Source: Candidatus Nanohalarchaeota archaeon (lineage in GTDB: Archaea > Nanohalarchaeota > Nanosalinia > Nanosalinales > JAFCCC01). From it: a stretch of 64,000 nt of DNA. A program made the translations under genes and the position numbers. The stretch lies in NCBI GenBank assembly GCA_017610385.1, contig JAFCCC010000003.1:1-64000 (forward strand), given 5' to 3'. This document shows positions 40,063 to 50,726 of this stretch, one piece after another. Below the pieces are notes generated by a model. The model made no database searches and had not been told where the DNA came from. It worked only from the letters and a program-made list of their open reading frames with translations. Each line of letters opens with the position of its first letter. The stretch's first letter is position 1.

Positions 40063-40787
40063 TTTTGATCACCTACTTTATACGTATTTTTTAATACGTT
40101 CTTTTGCTGATCGAATAATATCTTACAACCTTTCTGCGCGAGATCTAAAGCGGGTTTCATTTCTTTTTGATTAAGATCCCCATCCAGTTGTAATAAGGTA
40201 ATTTCGTCGCCTCCGTTTATCATCGCAATCGGAAAATCAGCACCACCATAAGAATCTTCTGCTCCCGCAACATCTAAAATTAATTTATCCTGAATTTTAC
40301 CAACTGCGCAAGCAGAAATTAAACCTTTCATTGGAATTCCTGCATCAGCTAATGCTAATGATGCTGCAGTTAATCCAGTTACTCTTGTAGATGCATTTGC
40401 TTGTATAACTTCAATTTCAATTTGAATATCTGCTCTTGGAAATTCTTCTAAAAATATAATTGGTTCCAATGCTTTTTTAATTACCAATCCGATTTCAATT
40501 GATCTTCTGTTTGGTCCTGGTCTGCACCTATCTGTTGTTGAAAATGGCAACATTTGATACCTAACACTTAAAACCGCTTTTTTAGGTTGTTGTCTGTGTT
40601 GAGGATGTAATTTAGTTGGTCCGTAAACCGCGGCTATAACCTTTGTTTCTCCTAGTTCAATTGCTGCTGAACCATCTGCCCGGTCTAAAACCCCTAGTTC
40701 CATTTTTAATGGTCTCATTTCTTCCATATCGCGACCATCTAGTCTTTTTCCATTTTTTATTAATTTAATATCTAATCCCTTTGCCAT
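40059..40787 (-). CDS. rrp41: Exosome subunit Rrp41 (catalytic)
   Basis: A 242-residue RNase PH-fold phosphorolytic exoribonuclease. RLDGRDMEEMRPLKMELGVL, then ADGSAAIELGETKVIAAVYGP, and RCRPGPNRRSIEIGLVIKKAL with the RNA-binding Arg pair. The catalytic Asp is in GGADFPIAMINGGDEITLLQ. Full length, directly after rrp4. Confidence 0.96.
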   Translation of the reverse strand: MAKGLDIKLIKNGKRLDGRDMEEMRPLKMELGVLDRADGSAAIELGETKVIAAVYGPTKLHPQHRQQPKKAVLSVRYQMLPFSTTDRCRPGPNRRSIEIGLVIKKALEPIIFLEEFPRADIQIEIEVIQANASTRVTGLTAASLALADAGIPMKGLISACAVGKIQDKLILDVAGAEDSYGGADFPIAMINGGDEITLLQLDGDLNQKEMKPALDLAQKGCKILFDQQKNVLKNTYKVGDQK

Positions 40788-41480
40788 TTATTTCACCTTT
40801 TTTGATTCCTCATCTAACCAATGAGTTATTTTATCTGTTAAACCAGAAGTATGTGCTTCAGCTTCAACCTTTTTAATGGCCCGAACTGCCAATTCTTCGT
40901 TATTTCCTTTTAACCACACTCTTCCATTTTGACCCACAATAATTACACAACCAGTCTTGTCTTTTATTGTACCAACCATTGTACCACTTTTACCAATTAA
41001 TCTGGGAACCTTTGTATGAGAAATTTCAATTATTCGTCCTCCAATTAACTTCTTGGCTCTTCTATCTTTCATAGTTAATTGAACATCTTTCGTTTGTGTT
41101 ACTTTTTTAATTTTTACAACAATCGTGTCGTCTATATCGTAGAAATCCTCTAAAGATTTCTCATTTAAATCAATAAACTCTTCAGTTCCCTCACTCAATG
41201 GCAAAATTCCTTCATATGGTGAATTTAAATCCACCTGCCAAATCGCGTGAGATACCCTACTAATGTAACCAATAACAAAATCATTCTCTCGTGGAATGTA
41301 TTTCCCTTTTAACGGAATTACTCTTACTAATCTATTATTCTTAAATTCTGCGACTCCCAAATATTTGGAGACAATTTTTTTATCATTTCTATAAGTTCCT
41401 GGTCCCGGCAAATAATCCATTCCCTCGAATAGAGCTTCACCAGGTATAACCAAACTTTTATCTTTTACTAATTCTGACAT
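40788..41480 (-). CDS. rrp4: Exosome RNA-binding cap subunit Rrp4
   Basis: A 230-residue protein with the N-terminal domain (IPGEALFEGMDYLPGPGTYR), the S1 domain (DFVIGYISRVSHAIWQVDLN) and the KH domain (KVPRLIGKSGTMVGTIKDKT). It forms the cap that guides RNA into the exosome. It is the first gene of the leftward superoperon rrp4-rrp41-rrp42-L37Ae-rpoP-pcc1-pfdB-UPF0147-sepF. SBDS and proteasome alpha genes, often upstream in archaea, are absent; a repeat block lies there instead. Confidence 0.95.
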   Translation of the reverse strand: MSELVKDKSLVIPGEALFEGMDYLPGPGTYRNDKKIVSKYLGVAEFKNNRLVRVIPLKGKYIPRENDFVIGYISRVSHAIWQVDLNSPYEGILPLSEGTEEFIDLNEKSLEDFYDIDDTIVVKIKKVTQTKDVQLTMKDRRAKKLIGGRIIEISHTKVPRLIGKSGTMVGTIKDKTGCVIIVGQNGRVWLKGNNEELAVRAIKKVEAEAHTSGLTDKITHWLDEESKKVK

Positions 41481-41559
41481 ATTATCACTTTATTAAGAAT
41501 CGAGGTTACCTAAAATCATTCTTTATCAACGGTCTGAACTCAATTCTATTTTTCCTTTT

Positions 41560-42020
41560 TCACTTACTACTAAGAATCGAAAGCTTTATTAACGTAACGG
41601 CCAGCTTCGTTGATGTGCTTGTTGAAGTAATTTATAGTTTATTTTATTTTGTATGTGTATAAGTGAGGGGACTTTCGAAGGGCTGTTACCTAACAGCTGA
41701 AATGCCAGCTGGCACCAACAGCGAGTTAACTGAATGTTAACTCACTTCACTTTTTGCATAATTAAATAAAGAGTGCTTTATAAAGTGCGTATAGCCTAAA
41801 GCGTTGATTAACTTGACCGGAAAATATAATTTAAGGTTAAGTTAGCCCAATCACGTTAATCAATTAACCGGTTTCGCGGTTAATTTTGCTTGAGCTTTTA
41901 CTAAAAAGCTCACGCGTTAACCGATTTCCCGGTTACTTTTGTGAAGGGAACTTCTGAAGGAACGTCGCATAAAGTGCTGCCTGATTTTGCAGGCATCCGA
42001 GCGCTCGGAGTTAAACACAA
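41560..42020. repeat. Hairpin-rich non-coding block between rrp4 and the DNA ligase gene
   Basis: The gap between the divergent genes holds no ORF but at least eight inverted repeats: GCTGTT/AACAGC (41692-), TGCCA/TGGCA, GAGTTAAC/GTTAACTC, GTGCTTTA/TAAAGTGC, TTAACCG/CGGTTAA, GAGCTTTT/AAAAGCTC-like, GTTAACCG/CGGTTAC and TGCC/GGCA closed by GATTTTGCA. GTGA(A/G)GGG..CTT.(T/C)GAAGG occurs twice (41663-41682, 41941-41960) and twice again at the right window edge. No SRP, RNase P or other known RNA could be recognised. Confidence 0.6.
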
Positions 42021-42051
42021 CTTTAATAGAATATACTTCTAAAAATTATTT

Positions 42052-43758
42052 ATGAAATATTCTAAATTAGCTAAAATTTATGAAAAATTAGAAAGTAATG
42101 GTTCAAGTTTAAAGAAAACAGAAATATTAGCTAATTTTTTAAAAGATAAGAATGCGGAAGTTTTAGATAAATTAATTCTTTTAGCAATGGGACGACCTTT
42201 TCCAGAATGGAGTGAACTTGATTTAGGAATTGCAGCTCAATTAATGATTGAAGCAATTTCAAAGGTAAGCGGTATTTCTAAAAAAAAGCTTAATAATTAC
42301 TGGAGGGAACAAGGAGACTTAGGTTTAGTCGCTGAAAAAGTTTTACAAAATAAAACTCAAAGAACCTTATTTTCCCGGTCTTTAAACATTGAAGAAGTTC
42401 ACAGAAATTTTCAAAAAATTGCAGTAACAGAAGGTTTAAATTCACAATCTCGAAAAATTGCATACATTTCAGAGTTGTTGGCCAATGCAGAACCCTATGA
42501 AGCAAAATATCTTGTAAGAACGATTTTACAAACTCTACGAATTGGTGTAGGTTCGGGAGTTGTTCGAGATGCCATTGTACAGGCATTTGATGTTGAAAAG
42601 GATTTAGTTGAAAGAGCCCACGAGGTTAGTAATGATTTTTCGAAAGTGGCAGTAATTGCAAAAGAAAAAGGAAATGAGGGATTAAAAAAAGTCAAAATGG
42701 AGCTTTTTAAGCCGGTTAGATCCATGGATGCTCAAAAAGTTAGAGATGTAGAAGAAGGATTCAAACGCGTTCAGAATAAAGATGGATTTTTGGTTGTAGA
42801 ACATAAATTAGATGGAATGCGTTGCCAAATACATAAAAACAAAGATAAAATACGTATATTTACAAGACGCCTGGAAAATGTTACAAAACAGTTCCCAGAA
42901 ATTACTAACTTTATTAGAGATCATGTTTCTGCTGAAAAATGTATTATAGATTCAGAACTTACTGCGTATGATCCACAAACAGGGAATAACTTGCCTTTTC
43001 AAGAACTCTCAAAGCGCATTAAAAGAAAATATGATATTGAATTAATAGTAAAAGCGATTCCCGTTTTTATCAACGCATTTGATCTCTTATTCTTAAATGG
43101 AAAAAATTTGATTACGAAACCATACAAAAAGAGATGGAATGAATTAAACGAGATTGTTGAAGAAAAAGAAAAAGAATTTGTTTTAGTTACTCATTTAGAA
43201 ACAGATAAGCCCGAAAACGTTAAAAAATTTTACAAAAGATCTTTAGAACTTAAAAATGAGGGTATTATGTTCAAAAATCTAGATGCAGAGTATAAGCCTG
43301 GTTCTAGAGTTGGTCATATGGTTAAATTAAAGCCGATTATGGAAACATTGGATTTAATAATAGTTGAAGCCGAATGGGGTGAAGGAAAACGATCTAATTG
43401 GCTATCTTCTTTTAAATTAGCGTGTCAGAATGAAACAGGAACCCCCGTAACTATTGGTAAAATGGCTACCGGATTGACAGAAGAACAATTTAGTGAAATA
43501 ACAGAAAAACTAAAACCGCTAATTCTTGAAGAAAGTGGTCGAACAGTTAAGTTAAAACCTCAAATTGTGTTAGAGGTGGCTTATGAAGAGATTCAAAGAA
43601 GTCCAACTTATGAATCGAGGTTTGCATTGAGATTTCCTCGGTTAGTACAATTCAGAGACGATCTAAGCCCAGAAGAGATAGATGACATTAAAAAAGTGAA
43701 AAATTTGTATGATGCACAGAAGCAACACAGAAGTATGGGGGTTAAGAAACGCATTTAA
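42052..43758 (+). CDS. lig: ATP-dependent DNA ligase
   Basis: A 568-residue replicative ligase. N-terminal DNA-binding domain (1-215), adenylation motif I EHKLDGMRCQIHK with the nucleotide-accepting K252, motif III TRRLENVT, motif IIIa, ELTAYDP, motif IV EGIMFKNLD near 406 and motif V MVKLKP near 427, then an OB-fold with TYESRFALRFPR. This is the archaeal length and type. It starts directly after the hairpin block. Confidence 0.96.
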   Translation: MKYSKLAKIYEKLESNGSSLKKTEILANFLKDKNAEVLDKLILLAMGRPFPEWSELDLGIAAQLMIEAISKVSGISKKKLNNYWREQGDLGLVAEKVLQNKTQRTLFSRSLNIEEVHRNFQKIAVTEGLNSQSRKIAYISELLANAEPYEAKYLVRTILQTLRIGVGSGVVRDAIVQAFDVEKDLVERAHEVSNDFSKVAVIAKEKGNEGLKKVKMELFKPVRSMDAQKVRDVEEGFKRVQNKDGFLVVEHKLDGMRCQIHKNKDKIRIFTRRLENVTKQFPEITNFIRDHVSAEKCIIDSELTAYDPQTGNNLPFQELSKRIKRKYDIELIVKAIPVFINAFDLLFLNGKNLITKPYKKRWNELNEIVEEKEKEFVLVTHLETDKPENVKKFYKRSLELKNEGIMFKNLDAEYKPGSRVGHMVKLKPIMETLDLIIVEAEWGEGKRSNWLSSFKLACQNETGTPVTIGKMATGLTEEQFSEITEKLKPLILEESGRTVKLKPQIVLEVAYEEIQRSPTYESRFALRFPRLVQFRDDLSPEEIDDIKKVKNLYDAQKQHRSMGVKKRI

Positions 43759-43891
43759 AACTAAAAAGTAATAATATCAAAAGAACTAATTAATAATACA
43801 AGACATAGGAAAGGTTTATATCTAATGAATAACTTATTTTAATTAGGTCGAAACAGTAATAACGCTAAAAAATTTTTTGGTGAAATAAAAA

Positions 43892-44704
43892 ATGGTCGCT
43901 TCAAAAGAAACATTAGATGCATTAGGGTCCATTGGACTAAATATGTATCAAAGGAAGATTTATTCTGCCCTTTTAAGTCGGGGTGTTTCAACTGCAGGAG
44001 AATTAAGTGAAATGACTGGTGTTCCTAGGTCCAGATCCTATGATGTTCTAGAATCTCTGGCCGATATGGGCTTTGCAATTTTAAAACCATCTAAACCTAG
44101 AGAATATGTCGCAATTCCACCTTATGAAGCTTTGGAGAATGTAAAGGAACTACAAAAAGGAAAATTAAAAGATAAATTGGCTAAGATCGAAAAATTGAGA
44201 AACAGCGAAGCTGTTCAGGAGTTAAACATTTTATATAATGAAGGAGTCAGTTTAGTGGATCCAGCAGATCTGTCTGGTGCTTTGAAAGGGCGTTATAATC
44301 TCTATCAGCATTTAGGAAATCTAATTAAGTCTGCTGAACAAGAAGTTAAATTGCTTACAACCGAAACCGGATTAAAAGAATTAGCAGAGAATTATTCAGA
44401 TATTCTGAGTAAAGCAAAAGCAAGAGGGGTACGTATTAAAATTATTGCGCCGATTACATCGGAAAATAAAGAATCCTATTTAACTCTCAAAGACTTTGCG
44501 GATGTAAGATTACCTGAAAGAGAAAATTTAAGTAGAATCTCTATTATAGATGGAAAAAGAACAACAATGGCTTTAACACATGAGAAAGTACATCCAACTC
44601 AAGATACAGCTTTTTGGACAGATTCTTCTCATCTAGCTTCAGGAACCCTAAATCCACTATTTGATATGCTTTGGAATTCTGGAAAGATCCCTGAAAAACC
44701 TTAA
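43892..44704 (+). CDS. TrmB-family transcriptional regulator
   Basis: A 270-residue regulator. The N-terminal winged helix (LGLNMYQRKIYSALLSRGVS; GVPRSRSYDVLESLADMGFA) is typical of TrmB, followed by a coiled dimerisation helix (about 88-115) and a C-terminal domain with a phospholipase-D-like segment (LTTETGLKELAENYSDI; ARGVRIKIIAPIT). TrmB proteins often bind sugars; the C-terminal sugar-binding domain of classical TrmB is not obvious, so the ligand is unknown. Confidence 0.85.
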   Translation: MVASKETLDALGSIGLNMYQRKIYSALLSRGVSTAGELSEMTGVPRSRSYDVLESLADMGFAILKPSKPREYVAIPPYEALENVKELQKGKLKDKLAKIEKLRNSEAVQELNILYNEGVSLVDPADLSGALKGRYNLYQHLGNLIKSAEQEVKLLTTETGLKELAENYSDILSKAKARGVRIKIIAPITSENKESYLTLKDFADVRLPERENLSRISIIDGKRTTMALTHEKVHPTQDTAFWTDSSHLASGTLNPLFDMLWNSGKIPEKP

Positions 44705-44839
44705 AAAGTTTTCGGGGGAAACTATTTTATTCTAATTACCTAAATCAGACTAAAATTGATTATTTCAGTTTTAGAACTCAATCTAAAAACGAGTTTATTT
44801 TAATAGCTCAAATCAAATTATATTTCCTAGAGTGATTTC

Positions 44840-45862
44840 ATGTTAACACAAAAACAAATAATTCAGATTAGAGCGTTATTGGAAAAAGCAAAAACCCCAT
44901 TTTATTTTTTCGATGGGGATCCTGATGGACTATGTTCTTTTCTATTACTAATGAAAAAATATGAGAAAGGGGATTTTGAATGTGCAAATTTTCCTGTTGA
45001 TGATGAAAGACCTTATTTGGAAAAATCAAAGGAAATCTATTCTGATCTTATTGTTATTCTAGATCGTGCGTATATGACTCAAAAGGCAATTAATTCATTC
45101 AGAACAAAAGTTCTGTGGATTGATCATCATCCACCACTTAAACGAAATAATGTATTTTATTTTAATTCGCGTTTAAATAGAAAAGAAGTTCCGACAACGT
45201 ATATGGCATATCAAATTACTAGAGAAAATGAATGGTTGGCCACTGTGGGTACTATTGCAGATTATCATCTTCCAGCCTTTTCTAATAATTTTTCCAGACA
45301 ATATCCTGAAATTCTTCCAAAAAAGATTATTAATCTCGATGAAATCTTGTTCGATACGAAAATGGGCCAATTAATTGATGTATTTAATTTTAATTTGCAT
45401 GGCGCGGAAAATTCCATAAGAAAAAATGTGAATTATCTCTTAAAAATTAAAGATCCCTTGGAAATTTTAGAACAGAAAAATAAAGCAGGGAAATTACTTT
45501 ACAAAAATTATCAAAAGTTAAATAAAAAATATCAAAGACTCTTGAAACTGGCTTTGAAAGAAGAAAATGAAAAATTTATGTTTTTTACATACTCTGGAAA
45601 AGTTGGATTTACTGGAAAATTGAGTATGGAACTAATGTATAGAAAAGATCCAGAAGTGTCTATAGTCGCTAAAGAAGAAAAAGATTCTAATATAATTTCT
45701 ATGAGCCTGAGATCTAGGACTAAAGATGTATCCAAATTGTTAAAACAAGCTTTAGTTGGTTTAGAAGGAGGAGGAGGGGGTCACGAGCATGCTTGTGGCG
45801 CACATATTAAAAAAGAAGATTTTGAGAAGTTTATTAATACTTTTAGAGAGCTTGTTTCGTAA
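44840..45862 (+). CDS. DHH-family phosphoesterase (RecJ-like)
   Basis: A 340-residue protein with the four DHH motifs: FDGDPDGLCSFLLL near 24-37, VILDRAYM near 74, IDHHPPLK near 94, and the DHHA1 signature GGGGGHEHACGAHI near 312-325. Archaeal relatives include RecJ-like exonucleases and nanoRNases. The short DHHA1 layout leaves both possible. It may be co-transcribed with the membrane-protein gene 35 nt downstream. Confidence 0.87.
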   Translation: MLTQKQIIQIRALLEKAKTPFYFFDGDPDGLCSFLLLMKKYEKGDFECANFPVDDERPYLEKSKEIYSDLIVILDRAYMTQKAINSFRTKVLWIDHHPPLKRNNVFYFNSRLNRKEVPTTYMAYQITRENEWLATVGTIADYHLPAFSNNFSRQYPEILPKKIINLDEILFDTKMGQLIDVFNFNLHGAENSIRKNVNYLLKIKDPLEILEQKNKAGKLLYKNYQKLNKKYQRLLKLALKEENEKFMFFTYSGKVGFTGKLSMELMYRKDPEVSIVAKEEKDSNIISMSLRSRTKDVSKLLKQALVGLEGGGGGHEHACGAHIKKEDFEKFINTFRELVS

Positions 45863-45897
45863 AAAGTTATATAAACAAAATCAGACAAAAGTAAACT

Positions 45898-46437
45898 ATG
45901 ATAAAATGGTCTAAAGCAATATTATTGGAACTTGTTCTGTATATTTTATTTTTTGTTGAGATGGTTTTGATAAGTTTAATTGGACTTACAGTTACAGGCT
46001 ATATAATTGTATATTTAGCAATTTCGCCATTAATTGTCTTGTTTTGTGCCCACAGTTATTTTAATAACCGTAAATTCAATATCCAAGAAGCCTTTTACTT
46101 AGGACTTTTCTGGGCAATTAGTACATTACTTTTAGATTCTTTGTTTACTACGATGGTATTTAAATTGCCACTAATTTATGAATTTTTAAGTTGGGTTATC
46201 TGGTTCTCCTTATTTGAAATTTTAATATTCACCACATTTTCAGGTTCTTTGATGAAAGAAGTAATTCGAGATATTCATGCAGTTAAGGAAAAACCTTCAA
46301 AGAAAACAGTTGTTAAAAAACAGATTCGAAGAACAATTAAAAAACCTGCGAAAAAGACAATCGCAAAGAAAACCAAATCTAAATCAAATTCTGTTAAAAA
46401 ACCTGCGAAAAAGAATAAATCAACAAAGAAAAAATAA
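45898..46437 (+). CDS. Membrane protein with histone-like lysine-rich tail
   Basis: A 179-residue protein with four hydrophobic segments (about 8-30, 33-53, 65-83, 93-118) followed by a tail of about 50 residues rich in Lys, Thr and Pro with repeated KKPAKK-type units, similar to tails of histone H1-like proteins. The tail would lie in the cytoplasm and could bind nucleic acid or acidic partners. No family was recognised. The gene at 11.4 kb has a comparable tail. Confidence 0.65.
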   Translation: MIKWSKAILLELVLYILFFVEMVLISLIGLTVTGYIIVYLAISPLIVLFCAHSYFNNRKFNIQEAFYLGLFWAISTLLLDSLFTTMVFKLPLIYEFLSWVIWFSLFEILIFTTFSGSLMKEVIRDIHAVKEKPSKKTVVKKQIRRTIKKPAKKTIAKKTKSKSNSVKKPAKKNKSTKKK

Positions 46438-46438
46438 A

Positions 46439-46693
46439 TTAATCTACGACAAAGTCGATTTTCAAATGAAATATATGTGGATAATTCGGATTTTGCCTTG
46501 AACCCTTGATTCTTGGATCCTTAACACAGATTCGAATATCTCTTTTCTTTTCTAATAAATAATCTCTGAAACTTTTCCCACCGAAAATTTCTCTATTTAA
46601 AAAATGACCAACAGCTTTTTCAGCTGAAATATCTATAAAGTGAAATCGATGATATTTTCCATAACCATACTCCCAAACTTCAAAATTTTTCAT
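46439..46693 (-). CDS. Uncharacterised protein, 84 residues
   Basis: No family recognised. A small protein rich in aromatic and basic residues (MKNFEVWEYGYGKYHRFHF; NPNYPHIFHLKIDF). Its ATG overlaps the end of adk by 4 nt, so it is translationally coupled to adk. A nucleotide- or RNA-related role is possible from context only. Confidence 0.6.
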   Translation of the reverse strand: MKNFEVWEYGYGKYHRFHFIDISAEKAVGHFLNREIFGGKSFRDYLLEKKRDIRICVKDPRIKGSRQNPNYPHIFHLKIDFVVD

Positions 46694-47319
46694 TTTATTT
46701 TATTCACGATTTCTTGAATATCTTTCCAAACCTCCTTAAGTTCTCTATTGGCATCAATCCTTTTCAAAATACTTCTTTTTTCATAGTATTTTATAACTGG
46801 TTTGAGACTTTTATTAAAAACTCTAGTTCTTTTTCTGATAATTTTTGGTCTATCATCCTCTCTTTGAGTTAATTTTTCTCCACATACGTCACAAATACCT
46901 TCTTTTTTTGGAGGTTTTAATTTAATGTGATAGGTGATATCACAGTTTCTACAAATCCATCGGCCAGAAATTCTTTCTATTAATTCTTTTTGATTCACTT
47001 CTAAATAAAGTGCAATATCAATTGCTGTAATTTTCTCTAAAAGTTTAACTTGTTTTAAACTTCGCGGAAATCCGTCTAAAATGAAATTTTGTTTGGCGGC
47101 CCGTTTAATGAATGGTAAAATAAATTCTATGACAATGTAGTCTGGGACTAATATCCCTTTTTTAATGTATTTGTGTGGAGTTCCTTTTTTTGTTTTAGTG
47201 TTCTCATTTTTTCTTAAAATTCCGCCAGTATCAATATATTGCAATTTATATTTTCTACTGATTTTTTCTGCTTGTGTACCTTTACCTGCGCCCGGTGGAC
47301 CTAATAGTACAATTTTCAA
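46690..47319 (-). CDS. adk: Adenylate kinase (zinc-LID type)
   Basis: Converts AMP and ATP into two ADP. The 209-residue protein has the P-loop GPPGAGKGTQAEKIS at 7-21, DGFPRSLKQ near 79-87, and a LID with CRNC and CDVC forming a zinc site. This bacterial-type Adk is typical of many small archaea and differs from the trimeric AdkA of methanogens. It follows cca directly, in the same orientation. Confidence 0.94.
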   Translation of the reverse strand: MKIVLLGPPGAGKGTQAEKISRKYKLQYIDTGGILRKNENTKTKKGTPHKYIKKGILVPDYIVIEFILPFIKRAAKQNFILDGFPRSLKQVKLLEKITAIDIALYLEVNQKELIERISGRWICRNCDITYHIKLKPPKKEGICDVCGEKLTQREDDRPKIIRKRTRVFNKSLKPVIKYYEKRSILKRIDANRELKEVWKDIQEIVNKIK

Positions 47320-48687
<1,368 letters not shown>

Positions 48688-48750
48688 AATTAATAAAGGT
48701 GTTTCTCTTAATTTATAAGTTAAGCTTGAGTAGAGTAAATTGTGATATAA

Positions 48751-49440
48751 ATGCCTAAATTCCAAGTAATTTTAGATTTAGATAATACTCTTTACCCTTT
48801 TCGGGAGAATTTAACACAACTTATGCAGAAGCATTTTGTAGGAAAGGATTTAATGAAGGATTATGTGCACTCTAAACACTATCTCAACGGATCTTTTTTT
48901 GAGTGGGCATTTAGAACTGGTTATGGAAAATTAAATAAACTTCCTAGTTGGAGTCAAAACTTAAGAGAATTAGGGAATACAAGACTTTTTACTCATGGAA
49001 AGCCATACGACGGTGCGCAAGAATTAACTGACAAAATAAGTTCTTTGGATGGGCTTGTTTTCATTTTAACACACAGAGGCACCATAGATTCTCCAGACAT
49101 TTATTTTGATAATGGATTTGAAAAAACCAAACAATGGCTTGCAAATTATAATATTAAACATCATCGGCTGATTTTTACTCAGAAAAAAGTTGAAACCATG
49201 AGAAAATTGGAACAAGAATATAATTTGCCAATTTTAATTAGTTTAGAAGACGCAAAAGAAAATGCAGTGCAGATGGCTCAAGCAGGATTTACAACTTTGC
49301 TTTTAGAAAAAACTTACAATAATATAAACTCTGACTCTCTTGCTCAAGAGTTAATTTCAAACGGAAAATTAATTCTTGTTAAAGATTTGCATGAAGCCCG
49401 CGAAAAATTAGAAGAAATAGCTCATAAATTCGAAAACTAG
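48751..49440 (+). CDS. HAD-superfamily hydrolase
   Basis: A 229-residue HAD phosphatase with motif I LDLDNTLYPF near 8-17, motif II ILTHRGT near 104-110, a Lys in QKKVET near 143 as motif III candidate and motif IV SLEDAKENA near 163-171. The cap is inserted after motif I. It could be a 5'(3')-nucleotidase or a phosphatase of unknown substrate. It is divergent from cca, with 63 nt between the start codons. Confidence 0.82.
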   Translation: MPKFQVILDLDNTLYPFRENLTQLMQKHFVGKDLMKDYVHSKHYLNGSFFEWAFRTGYGKLNKLPSWSQNLRELGNTRLFTHGKPYDGAQELTDKISSLDGLVFILTHRGTIDSPDIYFDNGFEKTKQWLANYNIKHHRLIFTQKKVETMRKLEQEYNLPILISLEDAKENAVQMAQAGFTTLLLEKTYNNINSDSLAQELISNGKLILVKDLHEAREKLEEIAHKFEN

Positions 49441-49477
49441 GAAAATTAAAAGAAAAAATGAATGAGTTAATTATAAC

Positions 49478-49846
49478 TTATTCTAATAATTTTCTACCTT
49501 CTATATCCCAGAAAGTAATTTCCTCTCCCGCACTTACTTTTTTATCACCTATTTCTAGATCCATCATTTCATAGGTCTTCAGATCCATTACCTGAGCGAC
49601 GGCTCCACTAATAGAAACTACTTGACCAACCTTTTTTACGACATCTGGAGCCATAAATGGTGTGTGGCCTGGTTTTAAAAGATTTCTAGTTCTTTTATCA
49701 AAGAGACCTTCTGCCATAATTCTATATTTTGCATGTCCGTGTTTTCCCGGTGCGGATCTCTCGATTTTCTTGATTTTGCACGGTTCATTTTCCAAAATAA
49801 CATAAGATCCCACCTTTAAATCTCCAATATCTATTTGTGTAGCCAT
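49478..49846 (-). CDS. eif5A: Translation factor aIF5A
   Basis: A 122-residue protein, homologue of eIF5A and EF-P, that helps ribosomes over difficult stretches. The hypusine loop is seen as SAPGKHGHAKYRI near 31-43, with the Lys in GKHGHAK expected to be modified. An SH3-like N-domain and an OB-fold follow. It is full length. Confidence 0.95.
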   Translation of the reverse strand: MATQIDIGDLKVGSYVILENEPCKIKKIERSAPGKHGHAKYRIMAEGLFDKRTRNLLKPGHTPFMAPDVVKKVGQVVSISGAVAQVMDLKTYEMMDLEIGDKKVSAGEEITFWDIEGRKLLE

Positions 49847-49945
49847 AATTTCACCTTAATTTACTTTATAATATTTGAAGTATATTTAAAAGAGTTTCTA
49901 TCAGCTCGTATTTGTTTTATATATAAATTTACCTAAATTTAATGA

Positions 49946-50677
49946 ATGCCTTCTGAGGAACAAGTAAAAGATTATATTTTACAACAACTTGCTACAGGAA
50001 AGAATATTTTAAAGATCAGGCAAAATCTCATTAATGCAAACTGGTCACCTGCGGCTGTAGATAAACTTTTAGATGAAGTTCTTACTGTAAAAAAATCTCA
50101 GACAAAGTCTAAACCAAATACTGATAATTTTATTCATTTTTGGTTGCATTCAATTAGTGGAATTATCTTGCATCCAAATGAATTTTTCCAGAATCTTCCA
50201 GAATTAAAATTTGGCAAAATTATTTTAATTTCTCTTTTAAATTTTCTTGTACCGATTTTAGTTAATGTGGCAATAACTTCTCTTTATGTGTTGCTTTTAC
50301 CATTTTTAGCTTTCTTTGTTGGTTTTGGCATTGGTATAAGTTTGTTATATGTTTTAGTTGTTGGAATTCCAACTGCAATTCTTAGCCTTTTTGTTGGAGC
50401 AGCATACTTACATTTATTTGTCAAATTATTCAAAGGAAAAGGTACGTATAAAAAGAGCTTAGAAATTGTGGCGTTTTCATCTGCTGCGTCCCTATTGGGA
50501 TTAATTCCAATTTTAGGGGTTATCGCAGCCATTATTTTTACAATTCGCGCGCAAATAAAAGGTATTGCAACTTTACATCAAATGACTTCAAAGAAAGCGG
50601 CAATAGTTTTACTTACTTCCTGGATTTTACCAACTATTCTTATAGGGATTTATTTACTTTTTGTATTTTTAGCCTAA
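49946..50677 (+). CDS. Yip1-like membrane protein
   Basis: A 243-residue protein. A soluble N-terminal region (1-60; helix EEQVKDYILQQLATGKNILK, similar to small helical membrane-trafficking domains) is followed by the Yip1-type entry HPNEFFQNLPE and five hydrophobic segments. Yip1 proteins of prokaryotes have no clear function. It is a single gene divergent from aIF5A. Confidence 0.75.
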   Translation: MPSEEQVKDYILQQLATGKNILKIRQNLINANWSPAAVDKLLDEVLTVKKSQTKSKPNTDNFIHFWLHSISGIILHPNEFFQNLPELKFGKIILISLLNFLVPILVNVAITSLYVLLLPFLAFFVGFGIGISLLYVLVVGIPTAILSLFVGAAYLHLFVKLFKGKGTYKKSLEIVAFSSAASLLGLIPILGVIAAIIFTIRAQIKGIATLHQMTSKKAAIVLLTSWILPTILIGIYLLFVFLA

Positions 50678-50726
50678 AATTTTGTCGAGTTTTTTTGTTT
50701 AAATTTTTTTAAGTACACACTCTTAT

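Noticed and set aside
41560-42020. Candidate SRP RNA or RNase P RNA in the rrp4-ligase spacer.
   Set aside because: Neither strand shows the conserved SRP helix 8 loops or the RNase P conserved regions (such as GAGGAAAGUCC). The similar block at 63.9 kb also argues against a single-copy housekeeping RNA.
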